NCBI GenBank assembly: GCA_022800935.1 | Contig: JAAWRH010000034.1 | Coordinates: 1 to 37,103, forward strand | Origin: Oscillospiraceae bacterium | GTDB taxonomy: Bacteria; Bacillota; Clostridia; Oscillospirales; Ruminococcaceae | Length of the DNA: 37,103 nt | Direction: 5' to 3' | Shown here: positions 23,208-31,254 of the stretch, piece after piece | Layout: every line of letters starts with the position of its first letter | Numbering within the stretch: position 1 is the first letter of the stretch | Translations under genes and position numbers: made by a program | The notes under the pieces: model-generated | The model's database searches: none | The model's input: the letters and a program-made list of their open reading frames with translations, nothing else | Told to the model about the DNA's origin: nothing

Positions 23208-23939
23208 TTAATCTTTTTTCGGGGCCCAGCTCCAGTCAATGCCGGCCAGTGCCGCCTGCTTGTGCTGCTCCTTTCGCGGGATTCTGTAAATTCTTCCGTC
23301 CTTTTCAAACCGCGCCCCGGTTTGCTTGAAGTGGAAGGGGACTCCGGCGGCGGCGCACTGCTCCCGCAGGGAGAGCAGCCACTCAAACCGGCAGAGCCGT
23401 GCCGCCTCCCCCGATTCTCCCCCCGCAACCAGCCCCTCAATCCATCCTCCCAGATAGCGGGACAGGTCAATGGGCCCCAAAAGGGGTTCACAGACAATCT
23501 GCTTGTGGCGGATAGGCGCTTCCAGGAAGATGGGGAGCCGGAAGTCCGCCCGGTCCTGGTTTTCCGTGGTGCAGCAGATGGTCACGTTTTCATAGCCGTC
23601 CCCCCAATCGGAGGGGATTGCGTCGTAAAACCGGTGAATCCGCTTGGTGATAAAGAGAAAATGGAGGTCCTGCCGCCGGCGCATCATCTCCCAGGCCTGG
23701 GGCCGCCAGGGGTCCGCGTCCTCCAGGAAAAAGTCCGAGGTAAAGCAGGTATAGAGAACCTCCCCGGAGGGAATTTTGTATTCCCCGAAACGGTTTTTCC
23801 GAGCCGGGAGGTCAAAGTCGGAGGTTTTGCAAACCTGGGAGCTGTCTCGCTGGTATTTGGCGTCCATCCGGTAGACATAGCAGTTGGCGCAGCCGGGGCT
23901 GATTTTGTGGCAGCCGTGCCAAAGGTTCCATTGCGCCAT
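23208..23939 (-). CDS. DUF5131 family (phage Gp37/Gp68-like) protein
   Basis: A 243-residue protein of the phage Gp37Gp68/DUF5131 family. The conserved opening NLWHGCHKISPGCANCYVYRM contains a Cys-x7-Cys-x2-Cys arrangement that suggests a bound metal or iron-sulfur cluster. Later family blocks are present: VLYTCFTSDFFLEDAD, LHFLFITKRIHRF, NVTICCTTENQ, and the GGESG near the C-terminus. Function is not established; the family is common on phages and in Clostridia. ACAGGAGGAA lies about 7 nt before the ATG. It stands alone between terminators, with no phage genes around it, so it looks domesticated. Confidence 0.85.
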   Translation of the reverse strand: MAQWNLWHGCHKISPGCANCYVYRMDAKYQRDSSQVCKTSDFDLPARKNRFGEYKIPSGEVLYTCFTSDFFLEDADPWRPQAWEMMRRRQDLHFLFITKRIHRFYDAIPSDWGDGYENVTICCTTENQDRADFRLPIFLEAPIRHKQIVCEPLLGPIDLSRYLGGWIEGLVAGGESGEAARLCRFEWLLSLREQCAAAGVPFHFKQTGARFEKDGRIYRIPRKEQHKQAALAGIDWSWAPKKD

Positions 23940-23986
23940 ATGGGGTTCCTCCTGTGGAAGTGGTTGATGGTTAATGGCTGGTAAAG

Positions 23987-24024
23987 GGAAAACCCGCCTT
24001 ATCCAAGGATAAAGCGGGTTTTCC
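23987..24024 (-). terminator. Terminator of the tRNA-Ser gene
   Basis: GGAAAACCCGCCTTATCC-AA-GGATAAAGCGGGTTTTCC: long stem just past the tRNA 3' end; on the minus strand all pairs form, one as G-U. Confidence 0.85.
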
Positions 24025-24025
24025 G

Positions 24026-24117
24026 TGGCGGAGAGAAAGGGATTCGAACCCTTGAACGGGTATTAGCCGTTACACGATTTCCAGTCGTGCGCCTTAGACC
24101 AGCTCAGCCATCTCTCC
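24026..24117 (-). tRNA. tRNA-Ser(GGA), CCA encoded
   Basis: Class II tRNA with a 7-bp acceptor stem GGAGAGA/TCTCTCC, discriminator G and encoded CCA (24026-24028). The D-arm is TGGCTGAGCTGG, the anticodon stem CACGA/TCGTG with loop CTGGAAA giving anticodon GGA. A long variable arm (ACGGCTAATACCCGT) and T-arm GGGTTCGAATCCC follow. It reads UCC and UCU. Its promoter is at 24170-24198 and its terminator directly follows, so it is an independent unit. tRNA-Ser genes are frequent integration sites; no attachment duplicate was seen. Confidence 0.96.
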
Positions 24118-24169
24118 AGACATAGCCGCAAAGGTCACTTGCAGAGTGTTCACCTCAAACTGCCTTGTT

Positions 24170-24198
24170 ATTATATCCGAAATGGAATCCTTTGTCAA
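24170..24198 (-). promoter_or_regulatory. tRNA-Ser promoter
   Basis: Minus strand: TTGACA (24193-24198), 17-bp spacer, TATAAT (24170-24175). Fully consensus, as expected for a stable RNA. Confidence 0.85.
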
Positions 24199-24228
24199 TA
24201 GTTTTTTCAAAAAAACTTTTTGAATGCT

Positions 24229-24260
24229 GGGGAAGAACCCACATCCTCCGGATCTTCCCC
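24229..24260 (-). terminator. Terminator of the second amino-acid ABC operon
   Basis: GGGGAAGA (24229-24236) with TCTTCCCC (24253-24260), then on the minus strand AGCATTCAAAAAG and a seven-base T-run. Confidence 0.7.
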
Positions 24261-24270
24261 GGAACAATCG

Positions 24271-24993
24271 TTACAGAACCTTGGAGAGGAAATCCTTCAG
24301 CCGGGGGTTCTGGGGATGGGAGAAAAATTCGTTTGGTTCATTCTGCTCCACAATCACGCCGCCGTCCATAAACAGCACCCTCGTCCCCACTTCCCTGGCA
24401 AAGCCCATTTCGTGGGTGACAACCACCATGGTCATTCCCTCGTCCGCCAGCTCCCGCATGACCTCCAGCACCTCTCCGACCATCTCTGGGTCCAGGGCGC
24501 TGGTGGGCTCGTCAAAGAGGATTACGTCCGGGTTCATGGCCAGGGCGCGGACAATGGCAATCCGCTGCTTCTGTCCGCCGGAGATGCTGCCCGGATAGAC
24601 GTCCGCCTTGTCCGCCAGTCCGATGCGTTCCAGCAGCCTGCGGGCGTTTTGCTCCGCCTCGGCCTTGGTCTGCCGCTTCAGGGTGACGGGGGCAAGGGTG
24701 ATGTTCTGCATCACCGTCAGGTGGGGAAACAGGTTGAAGTGCTGGAACACCATTCCCATTTTGCACCGCACCGCGTCGATGTCCACCCCCTTGGCAGTGA
24801 TATTCTTTCCCTCAAACCAGATTTCTCCGCCGGTGGGGGTCTCCAGCAGGTTCAGGCACCGCAGGAAGGTGGATTTCCCCGAACCGGAGGGCCCGATGAC
24901 CACTACCTTTTCCCCCTTTTGTATGGTCTCGGTAATGCCGTTTAGGACCATATTGTCCCCAAAGCTTTTGGAAAGATTTTTAACCTCTATCAC
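24271..24993 (-). CDS. Amino-acid ABC transporter ATP-binding protein (operon 2)
   Basis: ATPase of the second polar amino-acid importer, 240 residues. Walker [11 protein letters not shown]-loop [12 protein letters not shown], signature SGGQKQR (ISGGQ instead of LSGGQ), Walker [15 protein letters not shown] and switch His in [13 protein letters not shown] are present. GlnQ/HisP subfamily. The GTG at 24993 is chosen because GGAGAGGAGG lies 10 nt upstream and [12 protein letters not shown] is the family start. It overlaps the permease gene by 14 nt, giving translational coupling. An ATG 16 codons further upstream lies deep in the permease gene. Confidence 0.93.
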   Translation of the reverse strand: MIEVKNLSKSFGDNMVLNGITETIQKGEKVVVIGPSGSGKSTFLRCLNLLETPTGGEIWFEGKNITAKGVDIDAVRCKMGMVFQHFNLFPHLTVMQNITLAPVTLKRQTKAEAEQNARRLLERIGLADKADVYPGSISGGQKQRIAIVRALAMNPDVILFDEPTSALDPEMVGEVLEVMRELADEGMTMVVVTHEMGFAREVGTRVLFMDGGVIVEQNEPNEFFSHPQNPRLKDFLSKVL

Positions 24994-25651
24994 TTTTTGC
25001 CAGCCTCCTCTCCAAACGGCTGAAGACCTTCTCCAGCCCAAGGGTCATCGCCAGATAGATGAGCGCCACGGTAAACAGCGGCACCCAGGGGTTGTAGGTG
25101 GCGTTGCGGATCATATCACCGGCCTTGGTCAGGTCGGTGACGGCGATAAAGCTGGCCACCGAGGTTTCCTTGATCAGGGCGATGAATTCGCTGGTATAGG
25201 TGGGCAGCACCGCCTTGATGGCCTGGGGCAGGATAATCTTCCACAGCGTCTGGCTGTAGGAAAGGCCCAGAGAACGTCCCGCCTCCATCTGTCCCTTGTC
25301 CACACCCTGGATGCCCGCACGGAAAATCTCGGTGCAGTAGGCCCCGGAGTTGATGCCGAAGGCAAGGCTTGCCACCAGAATCTCATTTTTGCCGGAAAAG
25401 ATGACAAAACCGAAGATCATCAGCTGTGTCACCATGGGGATACCGCGGATGATGGTGGTGTACAAATTGGCGAACCATCTAAGGGGCTTGATGGTGGAGA
25501 TTTTCATCAGCGCGAACAGACACCCCAGAACCGTTCCGATGACAATGGCAAAAAGGGCGATTTCAACGGTTTTTCCCAGGCCGCTGAGAATCACCTTCCA
25601 GCCCTCGTTGGCAATCAGCACCCGGTTGATTACCTCAAAAAATTTGCCCAT
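24980..25651 (-). CDS. Amino-acid ABC transporter permease (operon 2)
   Basis: Membrane subunit of the second importer, 223 residues. Helical segments include [20 protein letters not shown], and the EAA coupling loop is [20 protein letters not shown], followed by [20 protein letters not shown]. This is the HisM/GlnP type. GGGAGGG lies 12 nt before the ATG. It follows the binding-protein gene by 96 nt and overlaps the ATPase. The gene order (binding protein, permease, ATPase) differs from the first operon (permease, ATPase, binding protein), so the two are not recent duplicates. Confidence 0.93.
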   Translation of the reverse strand: MGKFFEVINRVLIANEGWKVILSGLGKTVEIALFAIVIGTVLGCLFALMKISTIKPLRWFANLYTTIIRGIPMVTQLMIFGFVIFSGKNEILVASLAFGINSGAYCTEIFRAGIQGVDKGQMEAGRSLGLSYSQTLWKIILPQAIKAVLPTYTSEFIALIKETSVASFIAVTDLTKAGDMIRNATYNPWVPLFTVALIYLAMTLGLEKVFSRLERRLAKSDRG

Positions 25652-25747
25652 GCTGTATCAATACCCTCCCTTTGCAATATACAAAATATGCGAATAAGGA
25701 CGGCCAATGGGCCGCCCTTAAAACAGCAGACAGACAGCAGTTGTCTT

Positions 25748-26539
25748 TTACTTTCTGAGAATGATAACCTGCTTGGAGGTATAGTAGGGGTCGGAGAAGC
25801 TGACCTCCTCCAGGCGGTCGGGGGTGACGGTCATACCGGCGGCAATCATGTCGATGTTGTTGGACTGGAGGGCCATGATCAGGCCGTCAAAGGCCATGTT
25901 GGTCACTTCCAGCTTTTTGCCGCTGTCCGCCGCAATCTCCCGGCACATGGCGATGTCAAAGCCCACCACGTCGGTGCCGTCCAGGAACTCAAAGGGAGGG
26001 AATTCGGCGTTGGTGCCCATCTTGATGACCTCGGAGTTGCCGGCGGACTTGTCCTCCAGTCCCTTCCAGTCGTCGGAGGCCAGAGTGGCCAGCAGGGTAT
26101 CATATGTACCGTTCTCCTTCATCTTTGCCAGGGAGGCGTTGATGGCCTCCAGCAGCTCGGTATCCTCCTTGCGCACCGCGATGGCGTAGTCCTCGCCCTC
26201 CAGCTGGGGGTCGAAGATGGTCAGGGTGTCGTTCTCCTTGACAATCGACTGGGCGGGCAGCTCGTCCAGGATGATGCAGTCGATATTGCCGGCCTTAAGC
26301 GCCAAAGCTGCGTCCATGCCGGAACGGTAGCCCTTGACATTGTTGGCGGCGTCACTGCTGTGCTCCTTGGCAAGGTCCTCGCCAGTAGTGCCGGACTGGG
26401 CGCCGATTTTCAGGTTGGCCAGGTCCGCCATGCTGGATACCTCAATTTTAGGCAGACTGTTGGAGCTGCACCCGGAGAGCATTCCGGCGGAGATAACCGC
26501 CGCCAGCAGCAACGCTGCCGCTTTTTTCCACATATTCAT
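25748..26539 (-). CDS. Circularly permuted amino-acid-binding lipoprotein
   Basis: Lipid-anchored receptor of the second importer, 263 residues. The signal peptide ends in LSGC (Cys24). The body is a SBP_bac_3 fold with its halves swapped. Residues 35-155 (SSMADLANLKIGAQSGTTGE to ENGTYDTLLATL) match what is normally the second half and C-terminus of the family. A linker (156-170) then leads to residues 171-263 (IKMGTNAEFPPFEFLDG, VVGFDIAMCREIA, AGMTVTPDRLEEVSFSDPYY, VIILRK), normally the mature N-terminus. The protein stops where the hinge would continue into the first block. The frame is continuous, so this is a permutation, not a frameshift. The ATG at 26539 has GGAGG 11 nt upstream. Confidence 0.9.
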   Translation of the reverse strand: MNMWKKAAALLLAAVISAGMLSGCSSNSLPKIEVSSMADLANLKIGAQSGTTGEDLAKEHSSDAANNVKGYRSGMDAALALKAGNIDCIILDELPAQSIVKENDTLTIFDPQLEGEDYAIAVRKEDTELLEAINASLAKMKENGTYDTLLATLASDDWKGLEDKSAGNSEVIKMGTNAEFPPFEFLDGTDVVGFDIAMCREIAADSGKKLEVTNMAFDGLIMALQSNNIDMIAAGMTVTPDRLEEVSFSDPYYTSKQVIILRK

Positions 26540-26608
26540 GATTGCTGATTCCTCCATTACATTTTACAATTTCACTTTAAAAAATTTTTTGAGGAAAATT
26601 CCTCTTGA

Positions 26609-26635
26609 GTGAATAATATATCACAGAATATTCAC
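26609..26635 (-). promoter_or_regulatory. Inverted repeat upstream of the permuted binding-protein gene
   Basis: GTGAATA (26609-26615) and TATTCAC (26629-26635) form a 7-bp inverted repeat with 13-bp spacing, 70 bp before the start codon. The motif TGAATAATATATCA within it resembles an arginine-repressor box in 12 of 14 positions. An operator is plausible; the regulator is not established. Confidence 0.4.
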
Positions 26636-26741
26636 AAATGCAAGGAGGAATCGGCTTTTTCCTGAATTTTTATTCATTATCATCGATTTTTACGACAATC
26701 AGAGAACCTTACGGAACTTTTTTGCCTAAATTGCCATACAG

Positions 26742-27401
26742 TCATGAATCCGAACATCTGTTAAAACGCCCCCCGTGGGCCTCCTTCACCTCTGCCCAGG
26801 CTTCCGGATCAAATTTCTGCCGTTTAAAATAAAAAGCGCGGTCCTCCCCGGTAATTTCCCGGATTACCCGGCAGGGATTCCCGGCGGCAATCATATTGTC
26901 GGGGATATCCTTTGTCACCACGCTTCCCGCGCCGATGACCACATTGTTTCCTATCGTCACGCCGGGAAGAATGACAGAATTGCCGCCGATCCACACATTA
27001 TTTCCGATGGCGATGGGGATGCCGTATTCATAACCGGTATTGCGGCTGTCTGGGTGGACGGGGTGCCCGGCGGTGAAGATAGAGACGTTGGGGGCGCACT
27101 GCACATTATCGCCGATAACGACCTTGCCCACATCTAAGATGGTCAGGTTGTAATTGGCGAAAAAATTTTCTCCCACCTCAATATTCCATCCATAGTCGCA
27201 GTGGAGGGGAGGCTCCACCATAAGATTTTCGCCGGTTTTGCCGAAAAGGCTTTTGAGGAGAGCCGGGATTTCGCCGCGGCGCTCCGGCGGAAGCTGGTTT
27301 AGGGCATAGACCTTCTTTTTGCAGGCAAGGCGCTCCTCAGACAAGCCGTCCAGCCAGCCTTTATAGGGGAGACCTGCCAGCATACGTTCCTTTTGGTTCA
27401 T
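26742..27401 (-). CDS. Sugar O-acetyltransferase (maltose/galactoside type)
   Basis: Acetyl-CoA-dependent transferase of the LacA/Maa/NodL family, 219 residues. N-terminal helical Mac domain (KERMLAGLPYKGWLDGLSEE), then a left-handed beta-helix of hexapeptide repeats: FFANYNLTILDVGKVVIGDN, the catalytic-His loop FTAGHPVHPDSR, and IGNNVWIGGNSVILPGVTIG. A C-terminal extension of about 30 residues goes past the last coil. CAGGAGG is the ribosome binding site, 9 nt from the ATG. The acceptor sugar is unknown. It has its own promoter and stands alone. Confidence 0.92.
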   Translation of the reverse strand: MNQKERMLAGLPYKGWLDGLSEERLACKKKVYALNQLPPERRGEIPALLKSLFGKTGENLMVEPPLHCDYGWNIEVGENFFANYNLTILDVGKVVIGDNVQCAPNVSIFTAGHPVHPDSRNTGYEYGIPIAIGNNVWIGGNSVILPGVTIGNNVVIGAGSVVTKDIPDNMIAAGNPCRVIREITGEDRAFYFKRQKFDPEAWAEVKEAHGGRFNRCSDS

Positions 27402-27459
27402 GGAAAAAACCTCCTGAATTTTATTGTAAGCGAACCTGGATATGTCCTTTATTGAAATG

Positions 27460-27488
27460 ATTATAGTACGGATAAGGGAGCGCGTCCA
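27460..27488 (-). promoter_or_regulatory. Promoter of the acetyltransferase gene
   Basis: Minus strand: TGGACG (27483-27488), 17-bp spacer, TATAAT (27460-27465). GTAC tetramers flank the spacer imperfectly. Farther out, AGCGAACC (about 27429) and GGTTCGCT (about 27525) form an 8-bp inverted repeat around the promoter. Confidence 0.5.
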
Positions 27489-27590
27489 GTACCTTCTGAA
27501 AAATATATTTTACAAAGGAATCCCGGTTCGCTCAAAAACAGCAGCCAGGCCGAAGCCCTGGCATGACCGCAGACCGGCCGCAAAAGTTGT

Positions 27591-27618
27591 TTGATTTCTG
27601 CAACCGTCATGCTATAAT
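27591..27618 (+). promoter_or_regulatory. Promoter of the small 78-residue gene
   Basis: TTGATT (27591-27596), 16-bp spacer, TATAAT (27613-27618). A start at about 27625 excludes the in-frame ATG at 27563 and supports the TTG at 27680. Confidence 0.6.
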
Positions 27619-27679
27619 AAAAAAGCAGATACGCTCAGCGCAGTCTTTTGACAGCAGGATAGGAAAGGATGGATCGCAT

Positions 27680-27916
27680 TTGAAGCCGGATATCCGACAG
27701 TTTAACTTTTACTCCAATCACAACACCTTCAGCGGCTCCTATGGGCGGAAGAACTTCCTCATTGTGCCCAAAGATAATCTGGAGGTCTCTATCTGGGACC
27801 AGCCGGTGTGCAGTGGCCTTGCGGAGTTCACCGTGAAAAAGGAGTTCCCCCTCACCCAGGAGGGATTTGACGAGATGTCCCGCTGGCTGGGGGAGGAACT
27901 GGAGCGGGGTAAATAA
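27680..27916 (+). CDS. Small conserved-looking protein of unknown function
   Basis: A 78-residue protein (LKPDIRQFNFYSNHNTFSGS, YGRKNFLIVPKDNLEVSIWD, and FPLTQEGFDEMSRWLGEELE). It has alternating strand-like segments and a C-terminal amphipathic helix. There is no signal peptide or membrane segment. The TTG start is preferred: AAAGGATGGA lies 6 nt upstream and it is downstream of the promoter, whereas the ATG at 27563 precedes the promoter. It has its own terminator and no obvious functional partner. I do not recognise the family. Confidence 0.6.
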   Translation: MKPDIRQFNFYSNHNTFSGSYGRKNFLIVPKDNLEVSIWDQPVCSGLAEFTVKKEFPLTQEGFDEMSRWLGEELERGK

Positions 27917-27921
27917 AACGA

Positions 27922-27962
27922 CCGGGCATATCTTAGGGGAACCTCCCCAAAGATATGCCCGG
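27922..27962. terminator. Bidirectional terminator
   Basis: CCGGGCATATCTT with AAGATATGCCCGG, inner GGGG/CCCC; then CAGTTTTGTTTTT. It lies between convergent genes. Confidence 0.85.
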
Positions 27963-27983
27963 CAGTTTTGTTTTTATGGGGTT

Positions 27984-28709
27984 TTATCTCCAGAAGTTGC
28001 ACAGCTCGTTTTCGTCGGTAACGCCCATGTCGTATACCTTTGCCCTCATGGCCTCATACAGCTCCGCGAACGAGGCTTCCAGGTACGGCGTGACAAAGTA
28101 GTTCCCGATGCAGCAGGCCAGGATTCCCAGCAGCTGCCATCCCAAAAAGGACAGCTCCAGCACAAAGATGTTCAGCTTCTCCCCGTTGGTCATCATCTTG
28201 CTCAGCTCAAAGGCGCGGGCGGAGGAGATGTTGGGGTTCTCCGCCAGAATATAGGGCACCATATAGTATTCATAGCTCTTGATAATGCCCGGAATAATGA
28301 AGAGCAGCGACCAAAGGGCGGTGTACAGCCTGCGCAGGAACTGGGTCTTCACAATGTTCATATAGTACCCCTGTCCGCTGCGGAAGGCGCAGAACAGCTC
28401 GCCAAAAGGGGTCTGCTGCAACCGGCTGCACATATAGAAGCGGTCCTTGCCCACCTCCAGGGGGTTGCCGACAAAGATATTAAAGATGATGCCCACAATG
28501 GAAATGCCGATGACAATCACCGAGACAATCAGCACAACCTCCACCGGCATATAATCCATGCCGTTTTCCAGATACGACGACGCGCCTGAGGACGCGGAGC
28601 TGAAAATCCCGGCCAGAATCGAATAGACGGCGCTGACGCCCACCATCATCCAGTAGTTTTTGGCCATCACGGCCTTGGCGTTGGTCTTAATTTGTTCACG
28701 GGTCCACAT
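27984..28709 (-). CDS. DUF975 family membrane protein
   Basis: A 241-residue protein with about six membrane helices. It shows the DUF975 pattern: a basic amphipathic start (MWTREQIKTNAKAVMAKNYW), helices spanning VYSILAGIF and LIVSVIVIGISIVGIIF, then the signature LFIIPGIIKSYEYYMVPYIL, AENPNISSARAFELSKMMTN, and the C-terminal PYLEASFAELYEAM. Function is unknown. AAGGAGG is the ribosome binding site. It follows the bicupin gene by 30 nt on the same strand and may be read through from it. Confidence 0.88.
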   Translation of the reverse strand: MWTREQIKTNAKAVMAKNYWMMVGVSAVYSILAGIFSSASSGASSYLENGMDYMPVEVVLIVSVIVIGISIVGIIFNIFVGNPLEVGKDRFYMCSRLQQTPFGELFCAFRSGQGYYMNIVKTQFLRRLYTALWSLLFIIPGIIKSYEYYMVPYILAENPNISSARAFELSKMMTNGEKLNIFVLELSFLGWQLLGILACCIGNYFVTPYLEASFAELYEAMRAKVYDMGVTDENELCNFWR

Positions 28710-28739
28710 GTAGTCCAGACCTCCTTTTTAAATAATCAG

Positions 28740-29408
28740 TTACAGCGCACTGTGGAACCAGAATACCGCCACATGGCCGCAGCTTTCGTCCCGGCGGATG
28801 GTGTGGACCGTGTGGGCGGGCGCGATAAACGCCGTGCCCGGCGCAACGGGGAATTCCTCGTCCCCCACCTTGGCAAACCCGGTGCCCTCCAGCACAAAGA
28901 AGCCCTCCTGGTCGTCGTGGCTTCCGCCTCCGCTGTACTCGGTGCTCTCGTACCAGCTGATACCGGCGCGGCAGCCGTCCACACAGCCGTTTTCCTCCGA
29001 CAGAAGAATCCCCCTTTCCCAAAGGGAGGAGAGCTGGGTATAGCATTTTGCCGTGATTTCAGGGGCCTTGCCGGAGGGAACCGCGCTGTGGAACCAGATG
29101 GTCTCCATAAATTCGCTGTCCTTGCCGCAGCACATGGCGTGGCCCACCCCCACGGGCACAATGATGGCCACACCCGGCTTTAGCTCTACCGTTTCATCGC
29201 CAATCTGGGCCCTGCCGGTCCCGTGCCACACCAGAAAGCCCTCCTGGTCGTCATGGACGTCCTGGCGGCCCAGCTCCTTCCGCTCCGAATGGGTCACGCC
29301 GATGCAGCACCCGGCCACCGCCCCGTTCTTTTCATCAATCAGCCGGACGCCGCCCTGGTATTTGCCGGTTCTTTTCCGTTCCTCTTCCAGTGTACAAAAA
29401 AAGCCCAT
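28740..29408 (-). CDS. Two-domain cupin protein (bicupin)
   Basis: A 222-residue protein with two tandem cupin barrels. Each half contains the same block: HDDQEGFLVWHGTGRAQIGD near residue 52 and HDDQEGFFVLEGTGFAKVGD near 164, followed by PG.A.I.P...H (VPVGVGH and APAHTVH). His, Asp/Gln and Glu of these blocks fit a metal site in each barrel. Single-cupin relatives include KdgF, which opens unsaturated uronates from pectin, so a role in uronate processing is plausible given the neighbouring polygalacturonase. It begins 3 nt after the stop of the 557-residue gene, so the two are co-translated. Confidence 0.82.
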   Translation of the reverse strand: MGFFCTLEEERKRTGKYQGGVRLIDEKNGAVAGCCIGVTHSERKELGRQDVHDDQEGFLVWHGTGRAQIGDETVELKPGVAIIVPVGVGHAMCCGKDSEFMETIWFHSAVPSGKAPEITAKCYTQLSSLWERGILLSEENGCVDGCRAGISWYESTEYSGGGSHDDQEGFFVLEGTGFAKVGDEEFPVAPGTAFIAPAHTVHTIRRDESCGHVAVFWFHSAL

Positions 29409-29411
29409 CGA

Positions 29412-31085
29412 TTATTCCTCCCCATAAACCGTTCTGCACCCTTGGGGGAGAGTAATCCGGAACTGTGCCGTTTCCCCTGGCAGAACCGTGAATTCTTCAA
29501 TCTCCTTGCCGTCCCTTTGGGCGGTAAAGCTGCCGCCGTATGCTGTCTTTCCGCTCCATACCGCCGGTTCAGTACCCAGGTTGACGGCCTCCAGACAGTA
29601 TACGCCGGGCTGCTCCCGCCAGATGCGCGCCGACAGGTCCTTGGGCAGGCCCATGCGGCTCCCGGTCTCCCAGGCAAACAGCCGGACGGGCAGGTTGCCC
29701 CTGGTCCCGAACTCCACATCCCCCACCATAGGGGTGTACAGCAGCTCCATGAGGAACTTGGTCCCCTGGCGGGAGCTGGTCCAGTTGCACTGGTGGAACT
29801 CGTCCAAGTCCTCGCTGACCGCCGCCACACGCAGGGCCATTAAGTAGGCCCGCTCCAGCCACTTGGGGTCGCCGTCATAGTAGTGGGCGGCCACCAGCAC
29901 GGTGGGCATCATCTGGTCAAAGTCGTTGTTCTCCTCGTCGATGGCGTTGGCCCAGTCCATGATGACCGGTTTATACTTATCTGAATGGGCAATCAGGCTG
30001 TGGCGCAGGGCCAGGCGGGCGATAAAGTTGCAGTCGGTGACAAAGTGGGACTTGGAGTTCTTTTTCTTGTCGCTGTCGCCGCTGGACTGGGGCATTCCGA
30101 TCCACTTGCCGTCTTTAAACCCTCTGCCGGGCCGTCCGCCGTCGCTGTGGTCGATAAACTGGTCAATCATGGCCTCGGCGCAGTTTAAGTACCGCTCCTT
30201 GCCGGTGACGGCGTAGGTGTCCAGCAGGCATCCGGCGATATCGTACATGGTGTTGTCCGCCACCAGGTGGTAGAAAATCTGGTACTGGCTGCCCTTGCCC
30301 ACGTTTTCCCCCGCCTTGGTGGCCTCAATGATGCTGGCCGCCTCCGGCAGGATGGAGCAGGGGATGGGCTCTCCCTTTGCGGCGTGGGCCTCAATATGGT
30401 CGCACCAGTGGCCGCAGTAGTCTTCCACCAGCTTTAGGTACCGGGGCTGCTTTGTGGCCAGGTAGGCCAGCTGAGCCACATCCACAAATCGGAAGTGGTT
30501 GCCCTCCTGGTAATCGAAGGGGGGATAATCCCGCACCCCCTTGGTGCCCAGCCAGTTGCTGACAAACTCGTGCTTTTCCCAGTCATACCAGGCCGGGACA
30601 TTGGGCTCCCAGTTGCCGATGTGGTGGGCCAGGTCCAGAATGGAGGCCAGCGCCACATCCATGCCGGGGAATTTATGATACCAAAGGGGGTCCTGGAAGT
30701 AGATGTAATTTTCAATTTCGTGGTGGACCTCATGGCAGTCCACATATCCATGGTAGAGGTTTTCATCCGCGTAGGCCTTGCGGGCCAGCATGGTGGCCTT
30801 CATGTAATCGAAGACCCCTTGATCGCCCCGCACAAACTGATGGGGGAAAGCGACCCGGAACTGCCCGCCCGCCTCGTGGGCGGAGATGTTTGCCTCCACC
30901 GGCTTTTTCAGCTCCACGGCCAGATAGTCGTCGATCATTTCCAGAAAGGCCCTTTGGGTTTTGGCCCATCCGGGGTTGGGGCCCAGCTTTTCCATGGTTT
31001 CGCGGTAATGCTTCAAAGGCACCTCCGCCGCCAGGGAGAGATATCTTTCCCACGCGGGGGTTTTGCTGACAGACGCTTGTTCCAT
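29412..31085 (-). CDS. Uncharacterised (alpha/alpha)-toroid-like protein, possible glycan enzyme
   Basis: A 557-residue cytoplasmic protein (no signal peptide). Its central part is rich in paired helices with conserved His, Trp, Tyr and Asp (VDCHEVHHEIENYIYFQDPL, HHIGNWEPNVPAWYDW, GNHFRFVDVAQLAYLA, TDCNFIARLALRHSL). This pattern is usual in (alpha/alpha) barrel lyases and hydrolases. A beta-rich C-terminal domain (about 480-557, ending VLPGETAQFRITLPQG) would suit a polysaccharide lyase-like second domain. I cannot assign a family. The start at 31085 has GAGGT 8 nt upstream; the longer frame to 31235 is non-conserved. It is coupled to the bicupin and near GH28. Confidence 0.7.
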   Translation of the reverse strand: MEQASVSKTPAWERYLSLAAEVPLKHYRETMEKLGPNPGWAKTQRAFLEMIDDYLAVELKKPVEANISAHEAGGQFRVAFPHQFVRGDQGVFDYMKATMLARKAYADENLYHGYVDCHEVHHEIENYIYFQDPLWYHKFPGMDVALASILDLAHHIGNWEPNVPAWYDWEKHEFVSNWLGTKGVRDYPPFDYQEGNHFRFVDVAQLAYLATKQPRYLKLVEDYCGHWCDHIEAHAAKGEPIPCSILPEAASIIEATKAGENVGKGSQYQIFYHLVADNTMYDIAGCLLDTYAVTGKERYLNCAEAMIDQFIDHSDGGRPGRGFKDGKWIGMPQSSGDSDKKKNSKSHFVTDCNFIARLALRHSLIAHSDKYKPVIMDWANAIDEENNDFDQMMPTVLVAAHYYDGDPKWLERAYLMALRVAAVSEDLDEFHQCNWTSSRQGTKFLMELLYTPMVGDVEFGTRGNLPVRLFAWETGSRMGLPKDLSARIWREQPGVYCLEAVNLGTEPAVWSGKTAYGGSFTAQRDGKEIEEFTVLPGETAQFRITLPQGCRTVYGEE

Positions 31086-31102
31086 ACTGCCTACCTCATT
31101 TC

Positions 31103-31144
31103 TTTTTAATGTAACGGGGGATTTTCGGAATTGACAAAGGTCAA
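31103..31144 (-). promoter_or_regulatory. Promoter and palindrome upstream of the 557-residue gene
   Basis: Minus strand TTGTCA, 18-bp spacer, TACATT just upstream of the GAGGT site. The -35 lies in the palindrome TTGAC-AAAG-GTCAA (31131-31144), a candidate repressor site for sugar-responsive control. Confidence 0.4.
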
Positions 31145-31254
31145 CGATGCTTTCATTATAGACTTTTTTAGGATGCTTTGCAATCGTTCTCATATAATGC
31201 AGCATAGAAATCAATTTTATCTGATAAAAATTCAAACTTTTTATGAAAGAGGGC

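Noticed and set aside
24026-24117. tRNA-Ser as an integrated-element attachment site
   Set aside because: No integrase and no duplicate of the tRNA 3' end was seen on either side within the window.
25748-26539. Frameshift or two fused gene fragments as the explanation for the swapped binding protein
   Set aside because: The frame is continuous from an intact lipoprotein signal to the stop, each block is complete, and together they make one full-length domain without duplication.
20681-26548. Long plus-strand frames opposite nrdD (21356-22726) and the second ABC operon (24608-26548)
   Set aside because: They lie antisense to clearly recognised genes, lack ribosome binding sites and show biased composition typical of shadow frames.
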